Positions 40,357-48,353 of a stretch of 64,000 nucleotides of DNA are shown in pieces. The stretch is from Oscillospiraceae bacterium (GTDB taxonomy: Bacteria; Bacillota; Clostridia; Oscillospirales; Oscillospiraceae), in NCBI GenBank assembly GCA_009780175.1, contig WRAO01000001.1:91018-155017 (forward strand), given 5' to 3'. A program made the translations under genes and the position numbers. Positions within the stretch are counted from its first letter, which is position 1, and every line of letters starts with the position of its first letter. Below the pieces are notes generated by a model. It was not told the DNA's origin. It ran no database searches and was given only the letters and a program-made list of their open reading frames with translations.

Positions 40357-41940
40357 TTAGCTAATCCGTGTGAAGGTTGTATTTCCATTATGAGTTGGTT
40401 GGGTATGCCGTACCCAAGTACCAATTTGAGCCCATACATTATTGCCGATATTCCAATCATAGACCCACCCATGGAGGGGTTGGTCGCCAAGAAGATTGAC
40501 TGTCGCCCTTGGATTGAGCGCAAATCTATGGATCGCGGTGGACGCTGTGCTGTGGGAACCAGTGCCACCAACACTTCTGTTTGCCGGGGCTAGCATTAGT
40601 CCATCAATAGTAATACCTTCCGACACTGCTCTAGGTGATGTTTGTCCCGATACATGCACTGTTGCTCGCTGTTGCCCTCCTGTCGGCCTAGTCACTGTTC
40701 CAATCCAGACATGTCCCCCGACGCTTGCAAGGCTTGTATTTACAATGCTGGAAGTCGGTAGGCGGTTCATTGCGTCAACTCCGACTTGGGTCCTCTCGAT
40801 TAGGAGCACAGCCCCTAGCGATTGGACGGCTGCGGCCAGTGCACCAGAAGTTGTGGTAAAATGCTCCATGTTTGCAAAATCATTCGGATTCAATCGAGAC
40901 AGTCGTGCTAAGGTCCTTGCAATTGTCTGAGATGTGGCAGTGTCACGCAGGGTGTTGGCAAACGAGTCTATCCGCAAAAATGGATCTGCTGTCGGAGGAT
41001 CTCTGAAGATAGCGGCCAAAGCAATGTCAGAGTTGAGCAAAGCCGCTCGAGATTCTGAACTTCCCATTACAATATTTATAGCTCCCGCATCGCCTACAAT
41101 TGTACTCATGGCCTCTTCACTTTCAAAGATAGCTGTGAGGTTGGAGTATGTCCAATTGAATCGGGCGTTTAATATGCGGTAGAGCGTAGATACATCGGCA
41201 AGCAAGGGCACACATCGTATAACTGCGATGGCCCCTGCATTCCCTTGTACTTCTAAAGGTTCCGCAAATCGATTCATTACAACGGTGTTCGTATTTGTGC
41301 TTATTTGTTGATGCGGTGTATTGATAAAGCTCCGAACTGTAATATTCTGGGTGCCGCGTCGGGCGAAGTTTACAACAAATACCGGTGTATCCACAATGCG
41401 GATAACTTGATTTGTAGCGGTCGTTTCTACTTCTATGTCAATCGCCAGGGCGGACACTACAGTTCTCGCAAATGGTGTTTGCTCTACAAAATTCAGTGCA
41501 TCTCGGTTTTCTGCCAGTTCTCCAACAAAAACAGATTCACTAAACAAGGTTCTGACCGCAGAGGCGCTCATGAAGATGGCGTTTAATGCGTTTCTGCTTT
41601 GCAGCGCAACGCGAACTGCCCCTTGGCTGCGGGCAAACTCTTGCAGACTTCCATAATTCCAGTCAAAGAATGTGTTCAGGAACCATGTAACTGCTCTTTC
41701 GCCGTAACCATACTTGTCTACCACCTCTGCCAGTTCTACGGAATTTCGGTCAACAATACCGTAAATACAGTGCAAGCCGTTTGCGTGCTCCATGAATGCT
41801 TCGGCCGTGTCCGTATGTTGCATAATGTACTCCAGGTTCGTAGCTCCTTTTACCCAACTGCCTTTCAGATAATGCGCCCACCAGGCTACTTCGGCGTTGT
41901 TCATTGGGATTGTTATAGCTTTATCGTTTGGTCTTTCCAT
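40357..41940 (-). CDS. Probable tail fibre/baseplate-associated protein
   Basis: This 527-residue protein matches no family I know. The N-terminal part has repeated alpha-helical units with RNALNAIFMSASAVRTLFSES and SESRAALLNSDIALAAIF patterns. The C-terminal third is Gly/Thr/Ser-rich beta sequence (VWIGTVTRPTGGQQ; INVLLGD-type strands). Units of the first kind are common in phage and clostridial tail-fibre proteins. The ATG at 41940 overlaps the stop of the preceding receptor-binding gene and has GGAGG nine bases before it. Position between the receptor-binding genes and the lysin supports a structural tip or fibre role. Confidence 0.6.
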   Translation of the reverse strand: MERPNDKAITIPMNNAEVAWWAHYLKGSWVKGATNLEYIMQHTDTAEAFMEHANGLHCIYGIVDRNSVELAEVVDKYGYGERAVTWFLNTFFDWNYGSLQEFARSQGAVRVALQSRNALNAIFMSASAVRTLFSESVFVGELAENRDALNFVEQTPFARTVVSALAIDIEVETTATNQVIRIVDTPVFVVNFARRGTQNITVRSFINTPHQQISTNTNTVVMNRFAEPLEVQGNAGAIAVIRCVPLLADVSTLYRILNARFNWTYSNLTAIFESEEAMSTIVGDAGAINIVMGSSESRAALLNSDIALAAIFRDPPTADPFLRIDSFANTLRDTATSQTIARTLARLSRLNPNDFANMEHFTTTSGALAAAVQSLGAVLLIERTQVGVDAMNRLPTSSIVNTSLASVGGHVWIGTVTRPTGGQQRATVHVSGQTSPRAVSEGITIDGLMLAPANRSVGGTGSHSTASTAIHRFALNPRATVNLLGDQPLHGWVYDWNIGNNVWAQIGTWVRHTQPTHNGNTTFTRIS

Positions 41941-42869
41941 CAATATGCACCTCCGTCATAGATTGCTTGATAGTGTATTTGCGTTGCTGTTGCTATGTCT
42001 TTGCCAGTCGTATTCTTTAAACAGTATTCAAAGCCCGTCTTTGTGACGTTGTTGATCGACACATACCCATTGTGATTCATTGCGGTCGCTGTCACAGTGG
42101 GTGTGCCATCGAACCCGCCATATGGAAACTCGAATGATTGCCATCCTGCGCTGTCACTCATAAATGCGCCCGCACGCACGACATCCTCAAACTCGGTGAA
42201 ATGCCGTCCTGATTCCATAAGGACTCGCACTGCAGTTGCTTGCATTGCAGTTTCTACGCGGTCCATTCGTTCGAGCAACCCTTCGATGCGGTTATACAGT
42301 TTCCCTGCCGTGTCTTCTTCGAGTACCGTTTTTAAATCTCGGAACCAGTCCATCCAGGTGTCATATAACTGCTGCGTTGGGATGTTGGTGCCGTCGGACA
42401 TGATGCCGCAGAATTGCTCATTGAGGCGTTGGTCTGCGATGTGAATCGGTTCGATGGATGCGGCGCCGGCGGGGATGCGGATGGTGGCGAGGTAGATTTC
42501 GTCGAAGCTGGCGTCTCGCACCGGTGGGGCCGGTCTGTTGATCCCAGGTGTGCCTGGTTTGAGCACCAAGCGCGATAGGTTTGCCGCTTTGTCTAGTCGC
42601 AGACATACCGCATCGACGCGGTGTGTGGCGTTTTCGGCGGGGGGGACCTCCAGCACGACGGGGTTTTGATTGAAGGCGACCACACCCCAGTGCTCCGTCA
42701 TGCGGAGCCAGGCCAGGCCTGTTCCGACGGTGACGGTCATGTTGCCGTTGGTGGTGATGTGATAGTGACCGTCTGCCGCGAATACGCCGCGAGTCCGGGC
42801 GGCGAACCAGGCTCCGAGGGCGTCGGCGGTGTAGTCGGTTACGTCTAGTGGGAATGTAACAATGTTCAT
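41940..42869 (-). CDS. Receptor-binding/baseplate protein 2
   Basis: This 309-residue protein shares its first ~180 residues closely with the product of the preceding gene (both start with TFPLDVTDYTADALGAWFAARTRGVFA). The shared part ends after QRLNE and PTQQL. It probably docks the protein to the tail tip. The C-terminal part differs: a short coiled coil (NRIEGLLERMDRVETAM) and a beta domain (FEFPYGGFDGTPTVTATAMN) that looks like a phage H-type or neck-like receptor domain. The two tandem genes would therefore present two different receptor-binding heads. Confidence 0.75.
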   Translation of the reverse strand: MNIVTFPLDVTDYTADALGAWFAARTRGVFAADGHYHITTNGNMTVTVGTGLAWLRMTEHWGVVAFNQNPVVLEVPPAENATHRVDAVCLRLDKAANLSRLVLKPGTPGINRPAPPVRDASFDEIYLATIRIPAGAASIEPIHIADQRLNEQFCGIMSDGTNIPTQQLYDTWMDWFRDLKTVLEEDTAGKLYNRIEGLLERMDRVETAMQATAVRVLMESGRHFTEFEDVVRAGAFMSDSAGWQSFEFPYGGFDGTPTVTATAMNHNGYVSINNVTKTGFEYCLKNTTGKDIATATQIHYQAIYDGGAY

Positions 42870-42888
42870 CTGTCCTCATTTCTCCTTT

Positions 42889-44280
42889 CTACTTGGAATG
42901 GATCAAGATCATGTTGCTGTCATAGGACGTCGTCTGCGGGAGCGCTATGACGGGACGCATTCCAATGCCAGTAGCCGTTACACTGCTGGCGGGGGCTTGC
43001 CCTCCGACGTTCGAGATGGCAGCGGCGTTGAGGCCATTGATATTCGGCGTTCTCAACCACCATTGGACCACAGTTCCGATGCCATTAGACGCGATCCTGG
43101 ACGCATTGTCTGGGAACAGGCCAAAGTTGTCTCCGAAGGCGACGACATTGTTGCCCGGATTTGAGATCCCGACTTCAAGCGATGAGGGCAAGAACACCGC
43201 TGTTTCAAGACCTTCTGTCCCTTTCAATACGGTTGACCCATCATTTCCCGGTCTATATGGAATGCGGCCGATGATGAGTTTGTCTTGCAGCCAGCCTTGG
43301 AACATGGCCTTGTAATCGCTGTTCAACCAAGCATGGACCTCGCTTGCCGCATAGTCGGAGCTCGGCGTTGCGTTCCATTGTCTGAAATCGAACATGCGTT
43401 GCTGGAGTAGGAACGTGGCGTTGTCATATCCTGTATAGTCTGAAGACGGTGCGCCGTGACGCCACACTAGGAATGCTCTGAATTGACCATTCACGTAGGT
43501 GTGAACCACGGAACCGATCGGTAGGTCGCCGATCGTTCCGGCAGCGGGAGCGGATTTCCCCAGATTTGCCATGAAGAAGTCAATCGTGTCCAGGAAATCG
43601 TCTGTGAGTTGTGCGCTGATCGTGCCGGTTTCTTGATCTACAGTGGTCACTATGTGTTCGCCGGAGGTTCCTTGGAGTGGGATAGAGCCTCCTAGTTCGG
43701 ACGATCTTGGAAGAGTGCCGATTTCTTTCTCGGCACTCTTTTGCATATCTGCGAACCATGCGGTCCAGGCATCGTGCAGTTGCTGGGTCGGGATTTTCGT
43801 TCCGTCGGACATGAGGCCGCAATAGTCCTCATTTAGCCGTTGATCTGCGATGTTGACCGCTTGGATGGACGCCGCGCCAGCTGGAACTTTGATTGTGGCG
43901 AGATATATCTCGTCCATCCCGGAGTCTCTCACCGGGGGTGGGGGCGTATCTACCCCCGGCTCGCCTCTGCGGATGAGAAGGCGGGATGTGTTCGCCACCT
44001 TGTCCAGTTGCAGGCAGACCGCGTCTACGCGTTGCAGGGTGTTTTCGGCGAGCGAAACGGTCAAGGTTGTCGGTTCTCGGTGGAAGGCGACTACGCCCCA
44101 GTATTCCGTCATACGGAGCCAGGCCAGGCCGGGGCCGACGGTTATGGTCATGTCGTCGTTCGTGGTAATGCAGTAGTGCCCCTCGCCTGCGAAGACGCCG
44201 CGGGTTCGGGCGGCGAACCAGGCGCCTAGGGCGTCCGCGGTGTAGTCGGTTACGTCGAGCGGGAATGTGATGATGGACAT
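42889..44280 (-). CDS. Receptor-binding/baseplate protein 1 with C-type-lectin-like (DUF6273-like) domain
   Basis: This 463-residue protein has the same N-terminal docking region as its neighbour (about 1-180). Its C-terminal domain (about 295-460) contains VHAWLNSDYKAMFQ, QWWLRTPNINGLNA and GMRPVIALP. These are signs of the DUF6273 C-type-lectin-like fold found on phage tail tips. The middle includes ELGGSIPLQGTSGEHIVTT. The second ATG, which shares its A with the upstream stop, has AGGAGG seven bases before it and aligns with the neighbour's start. Binding to a cell-surface glycan or protein is likely; the ligand is unknown. Confidence 0.8.
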   Translation of the reverse strand: MSIITFPLDVTDYTADALGAWFAARTRGVFAGEGHYCITTNDDMTITVGPGLAWLRMTEYWGVVAFHREPTTLTVSLAENTLQRVDAVCLQLDKVANTSRLLIRRGEPGVDTPPPPVRDSGMDEIYLATIKVPAGAASIQAVNIADQRLNEDYCGLMSDGTKIPTQQLHDAWTAWFADMQKSAEKEIGTLPRSSELGGSIPLQGTSGEHIVTTVDQETGTISAQLTDDFLDTIDFFMANLGKSAPAAGTIGDLPIGSVVHTYVNGQFRAFLVWRHGAPSSDYTGYDNATFLLQQRMFDFRQWNATPSSDYAASEVHAWLNSDYKAMFQGWLQDKLIIGRIPYRPGNDGSTVLKGTEGLETAVFLPSSLEVGISNPGNNVVAFGDNFGLFPDNASRIASNGIGTVVQWWLRTPNINGLNAAAISNVGGQAPASSVTATGIGMRPVIALPQTTSYDSNMILIHSK

Positions 44281-45287
44281 CATGGAGCCTCCTCTAATCT
44301 AAAATCGTCGAGGGTAATCAGGGTGCGATTGCCCTCGGTTTCGTACACATGCTGCACAGACGCCACCCGGGCGGCCACCGCGATTCCGTGCTCGTCCAGC
44401 CGGATTGGGAGGCAGTCTCCAAGGAAATAGTCTTGCCCGAAACGCATGTTGTTTTGATTGATCTCGCACTCTATCTCGAAGGTTCTGAGGTGTTCGGCCA
44501 GAGCTTCTCGCCCTCTGCTGCGGAGCAGTTGCTCATAGGAGGCCTCTGTCTCCTCGCGGCGCAGGTTTTGGGCATTGACGAAGAGTTCGCGGCGAGCCTC
44601 GGCGGGGACATTGCCCAGCGATACTGTGACAGGCGCACCCTCGCCGACTACGATCGCCACATTTTTATAGTCGATTACGCCTTGGCGCAGGGTGAAGGCG
44701 TCGACATTGCCTAGGGCTGTTGAGAAGCTGCCGACGTAGTCTTCGCCTGGGGTTGATCGGTCTGTGCCTTTGTAGACCTCGAAAGTCTCCGCCGCTGTCA
44801 TGGGGTCGAAGCAGACTTTGAATCCGAGGCCGGAGACGGTGGCTAGTGTTTCCACCGCGTCGAGCACGGAGCCCCAGTCGAGTTCGGTTTCTGTGGATTC
44901 TGTAAAACCCTTCGGCTCCGCAAGACTGAGTGGCAGGCCACGCAGATTTTCGCGGAGAAGGGTATACATGCCGGTTTCGATGTTCGTCACCAGCCGCCGC
45001 CATAGGACGACGCGTTCATCCAGAATCGCGGAGGCTATGTCCGCGAGGACGATCAGCGCCTTGTCCTCCCCTGCCTGGACTTCCGTCTCTACGATAACAG
45101 CCGAAGTGTCACTGTCGGCGTTGTAGAGCCTTGTGCCGGGGGTGAGCAGTTCTTTGTTGCGCTCTGTCGGCGCGGCGACGATTTTTACTTCGCCGGCTGA
45201 TTGGTAGTGTTCGAGCCACTGGACGGAGCTGCAATTTTGCAACACGCCGACCCGCTCCCCATCTTTGTATAAGAAAATCTTAGACAC
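44280..45287 (-). CDS. Siphovirus Gp37-like tail protein
   Basis: This 335-residue protein has the pattern of the ReqiPepy6 Gp37-like family (a tail-tip or tail-associated component): VLQNCSSVQWLEHYQSAGEVKI at the start, YNADSDTSAVIVETE, and the C-terminal FGQDYFLGDCLPIRLDEHGI with ITLDDFRLEE. It replaces the longer tail endopeptidase seen in TP901-1-type phages. The GTG start overlaps the Dit gene by eight bases, and AGGGGG is upstream. It lies between Dit and the receptor-binding genes, the expected place for a tail-tip protein. Confidence 0.8.
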   Translation of the reverse strand: MSKIFLYKDGERVGVLQNCSSVQWLEHYQSAGEVKIVAAPTERNKELLTPGTRLYNADSDTSAVIVETEVQAGEDKALIVLADIASAILDERVVLWRRLVTNIETGMYTLLRENLRGLPLSLAEPKGFTESTETELDWGSVLDAVETLATVSGLGFKVCFDPMTAAETFEVYKGTDRSTPGEDYVGSFSTALGNVDAFTLRQGVIDYKNVAIVVGEGAPVTVSLGNVPAEARRELFVNAQNLRREETEASYEQLLRSRGREALAEHLRTFEIECEINQNNMRFGQDYFLGDCLPIRLDEHGIAVAARVASVQHVYETEGNRTLITLDDFRLEEAP

Positions 45288-46146
45288 CGCTCTTGATCCC
45301 CCTTGGCGCGTCGATGTAGACGTTCAGATTACTCCGGTGCAGGTCCGCGTCAAAACGGAGACGGTTTGCGCCGGGTAGTAGAGCGAGGCTGAGGTCGCTG
45401 TCTAGGGACAGGAAGCGAAAGCCATTTTGACGGTCACCGTTGGGATGTAACAAGGTCGCGCTTCTTTGGCCGTGGCGGGTGTCTACGATGATACGCTCAC
45501 CCGCCAGCATGGTCTTCTCAATCCGGATCCGTTTGCCGCTGTCCATGTGCAGCAGTTCGGGATTCACCACGCCCTGCCGCGCGAAGAAGGTGACGACGGG
45601 GGCGATTTCTACGTTGCCGTAGTTGGCGATATCGCTGAAGTAGCCCTCGGTATAGTCCGATAGCCGCCAGGTGCCGCCGGTGTGGAAGGGGAACCGAAAC
45701 CGCCCGGTAATCAGGGCGAGTTGGCGCATGGCGCGCTGGGTGGTCTGCCAATAGGGGAACTGCGCGTAGAGGCGCATTTGGAAGCCTTGGATGTTTGGAT
45801 TATCGTCAAACTCCGGGGTGTGTTCGGGGACGACATCTAGGTACCAGGCCTGTTCGCCGTCGATCAGGGTGAAGCGGCCAGGGACTTTGGGGGCGACGAT
45901 GTCCAGCAGTTTGCGGCGGTTCTCCGCCACAGGCTCGAATATGTACCCATCCACCGTAAGGCTCCGTGCGCCGACCACTTTGTTCGAAAGCGTCGCCCCG
46001 ATTTCGCCTACACTGCGGGTGTCGCGCATTTCGATTTGGAGGCCGCTCGCGCTGTCGAAATTGCTGATCCAGAACTGCATAGATCGCTGGTCAAAGGTGA
46101 TGCTGCCGCGGGCGGTTTCGTAGCGGACGATGATATTGTCTGGCAT
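45280..46146 (-). CDS. Distal tail protein (Dit, Sipho_tail family)
   Basis: This 288-residue protein has the Sipho_tail pattern: an N-terminal beta domain with SGLQIEMRDTRSVGEIGATLS and TVDGYIF, then RRKLLDIVAPKVPGRFTLID and GFQMRLYAQFPYW. Dit forms the hexameric hub at the tail end. Its place directly after the tape-measure genes is standard. GGAGAGG precedes the ATG. Confidence 0.87.
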   Translation of the reverse strand: MPDNIIVRYETARGSITFDQRSMQFWISNFDSASGLQIEMRDTRSVGEIGATLSNKVVGARSLTVDGYIFEPVAENRRKLLDIVAPKVPGRFTLIDGEQAWYLDVVPEHTPEFDDNPNIQGFQMRLYAQFPYWQTTQRAMRQLALITGRFRFPFHTGGTWRLSDYTEGYFSDIANYGNVEIAPVVTFFARQGVVNPELLHMDSGKRIRIEKTMLAGERIIVDTRHGQRSATLLHPNGDRQNGFRFLSLDSDLSLALLPGANRLRFDADLHRSNLNVYIDAPRGIKSGV

Positions 46147-46163
46147 GAACTCCTCTCCTTTCT

Positions 46164-48029
46164 TTAGCCGAGTTGCCGCCGCATGCGGCGGGACATGTCG
46201 GACAGTTCGCGAGTGATTTGGTATTCGCTCATCGCCTCGGGCGCGGTGACGTAGGCGGTGTTACTGATGTTGTAGACGGGGCCGCCGGAGCTTGTCCCGC
46301 TTGCCGCGATGCCCGCCGGGGCCAGGGCGCCGCGCGGGGAGATTACGCCGGTGTCTACGATGGCTTGCATTTTGCAGACCATGTTTTCGATGGTCTTGGG
46401 GTCTATTGTCAACGCGTCGGTTAGGTTTTCAGCGATATCTTCCGCCCTCTTAAGCACAGCGTCTTCGCCGCGGTCCATGCCGACGTAGATGCCGTCCATG
46501 ACGCGGCCGAATAGGTCTATCATGACGCGGGAGGGGGAGTTGACTTTAAAGGCCGCCGCGATTGTGCGCCGGATCGCCTCCGCAATCGCGTGCGCTCTTG
46601 CCATTGCTTGCCGTTCGCCTTCCGCCATTGCTTCGTAAAGGCCGGCCATCATGTAAGCACCGAGCTCGCTGAAGCTGGCTTTGACAGGGCCGCGCATGTC
46701 TGCGACTTCTTGGCGCACGTTGTTTAGGGATTCTTCTACGATGGCCTGGGATTCGGCTGGCATGGGGTCTAGAGCCTCCAGCATCGCGTCGAGGGCAGAC
46801 TGGCCTACTTCCTCGTAGGTTCGGACAAGATCGTCCTGCTTGGATTCGGTTCCTTGAATAAGGCCCTCTATCGAACCCTTGCCAATGTCTTTCATCGCAA
46901 GAGAAGGAGAGTTCATACTCAAAGCGTCCTTCATCGCGTTTAGCAAGCCCTGCGCTATGTTGGCAGCCGCACCTTCCACTGCCCCTTCTTGCGATTGCAT
47001 ACCAGCGATCAAGCCTTGAATTGTCGCGATTCCGGCCTCTCTGCACTCGGCAGACAGATTCAGACCGTCAATCATCTCTTTGAAGTTTTGCAAAATTTCA
47101 GCCGCGCCAGCCTCAAGGTCAACCTGCATTCCGGCAATCGTGTCGGCCAGGGCTTGTCTTGCATTTAATTGTTCTCCGAAGGCATCGTTGAGGCCGTCTA
47201 CAATCGCTTGCGCCGCTTCGGTCATAACCAGTTCGCCATTCACCATCTCGGCTCCGGCATCTTGAAGGCTTGAAATGACTTCGTTCAAGTGCCCAGCCTC
47301 ATTGATGTCTTGGAAGGAGGAGATAATGCCCGGCAGAAGATTGGCCTCTATCGCAAAGAGCAAATTATCATTATGCTGGTTGATGTCTGCCGCTTGGCCG
47401 CCCCAAGTGGAGGCCATTTCGCTCACATTTTTGCTCACTTCGAAGTTTAGGCGGTCAAACAAGCCGATCTGCGCGTTAATACTGGCATAGGCCGTGTCAA
47501 ACGCCACATTATATGCCGCTTTTAGAGCTTCTATCTCTCCTGCGGCAGAGTCGATGGCTAGTTCCATGAGTGCCAGTGCGGCTGTTTGTCTAGATACTCC
47601 TGTTGATTCTTCCAGCGCGGAGAGTTCTCTGTTCACGTTCTGGAGTTCCCATTGCACGGAGCCCCACTGCTCAGCTACTTCAGCAACGTCATGGCTCATA
47701 TATTCTTCCATGAACGCTCTGTACGCCTCGCTGGCTTCCTCCACGAGCCCGGGATGTCGTTCATAGAGTTCTTGTAGGCGACGCAGATTTTCCACGTGGG
47801 TATCGAAGTCGACTCCGGCGTTAGTAAGAGCTTCTGCAAACTCATTTATTGCGCGTGTGCCTCCGTTAAAAAGACTAGATACGGCATTCCAAGCACTGCT
47901 TGCTAGATGAGCAAGTGTGGCAAAAATTGTACCGTCTACCATGATATCCCCTAAAATGATTCGCTCTCTTTGCGCTTGAACCTGACTTTTAAGAAATAAC
48001 GTAATTGCAGCTAATAATTTCATATTCAT
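46164..48029 (-). CDS. Tape-measure-like protein 2
   Basis: The 621-residue protein is mostly helical. It has hydrophobic stretches and the phage tail motif NSPSRVMIDLFGRVMDGIYVGM (about 505-527). It resembles tape-measure protein 1 over its whole length (for example LQELYERHPGLVEEA aligning with LQGLYTQHAALTEKM), and carries an intact C-terminus ending RELSDMSRRMRRQLG. Tape-measure proteins set tail length. A 97-base segment of DNA (46448-46544) is nearly identical to one in gene 1. AGGAG precedes the start; an ATG six bases later is also possible. Confidence 0.8.
   Translation of the reverse strand: MNMKLLAAITLFLKSQVQAQRERIILGDIMVDGTIFATLAHLASSAWNAVSSLFNGGTRAINEFAEALTNAGVDFDTHVENLRRLQELYERHPGLVEEASEAYRAFMEEYMSHDVAEVAEQWGSVQWELQNVNRELSALEESTGVSRQTAALALMELAIDSAAGEIEALKAAYNVAFDTAYASINAQIGLFDRLNFEVSKNVSEMASTWGGQAADINQHNDNLLFAIEANLLPGIISSFQDINEAGHLNEVISSLQDAGAEMVNGELVMTEAAQAIVDGLNDAFGEQLNARQALADTIAGMQVDLEAGAAEILQNFKEMIDGLNLSAECREAGIATIQGLIAGMQSQEGAVEGAAANIAQGLLNAMKDALSMNSPSLAMKDIGKGSIEGLIQGTESKQDDLVRTYEEVGQSALDAMLEALDPMPAESQAIVEESLNNVRQEVADMRGPVKASFSELGAYMMAGLYEAMAEGERQAMARAHAIAEAIRRTIAAAFKVNSPSRVMIDLFGRVMDGIYVGMDRGEDAVLKRAEDIAENLTDALTIDPKTIENMVCKMQAIVDTGVISPRGALAPAGIAASGTSSGGPVYNISNTAYVTAPEAMSEYQITRELSDMSRRMRRQLG
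46448..46544. repeat. 97-bp direct repeat in tape-measure gene 2
   Basis: Matches 48426-48522 at 93 of 97 positions by my alignment, starting TCTTAAGCACAGCGTCTTCG. It encodes the conserved RVMIDLFG-to-EDAVLK segment and is long enough for homologous recombination. Confidence 0.85.
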
Positions 48030-48051
48030 TCATCTCCTGTCCTTTTAAGTG

Positions 48052-48080
48052 TTGTGCTTTTTGAAGAGATTCGATACAAT
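48052..48080 (+). promoter_or_regulatory. Promoter of plus-strand inserted gene 1
   Basis: TTGTGC (48052-48057), a 17-base spacer and TACAAT (48075-48080), about 42 bases before the inserted gene and antisense to the tail operon. Confidence 0.7.
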
Positions 48081-48122
48081 GATACGAGTGATGAGTGTAA
48101 TGCTTAAAAGGTGGTGGTTTTA

Positions 48123-48353
48123 ATGTCTTGCAATATATGCGCTTCTAATAGTCTCATCGAAGGAATGATCTCTGGAGGTAGGCCTGTTTTTTTTGAAACA
48201 AAATTTCCTGGTCCGTTTAAATGGCTCCCTGTTCCATTTGTCTCCAAAGTGGGCGTTATCGCTTGTAAAGACTGTGGCAACATAGTACAAATGAGACTTC
48301 TAGATCTCGAGGGTTTAAAAAAATTAGAAAAAGAAATTGAAGATAATAAGTAG
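48123..48353 (+). CDS. Inserted gene 1 ('moron'): small CxxC zinc-ribbon-like protein
   Basis: This 76-residue protein has CNIC near the start and CKDC in the second half, with GMISGGRPVFF and PFKWLPVPF between them, and a charged C-terminal helix (LKKLEKEIEDNK). This resembles small DUF6487-like zinc-ribbon proteins. It is read on the plus strand inside a minus-strand tail operon, with its own promoter, an AAGGTGGTGG ribosome site and a terminator, as in phage moron genes. It overlaps the 3' end of tape-measure gene 1 on the other strand. Function is unknown. Confidence 0.75.
   Translation: MSCNICASNSLIEGMISGGRPVFFETKFPGPFKWLPVPFVSKVGVIACKDCGNIVQMRLLDLEGLKKLEKEIEDNK

Noticed and set aside
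42889..44280. Diversity-generating retroelement target (lectin-type variable protein)
   Set aside because: The lectin-like domain suggested it, but no reverse transcriptase or template repeat occurs in the window.
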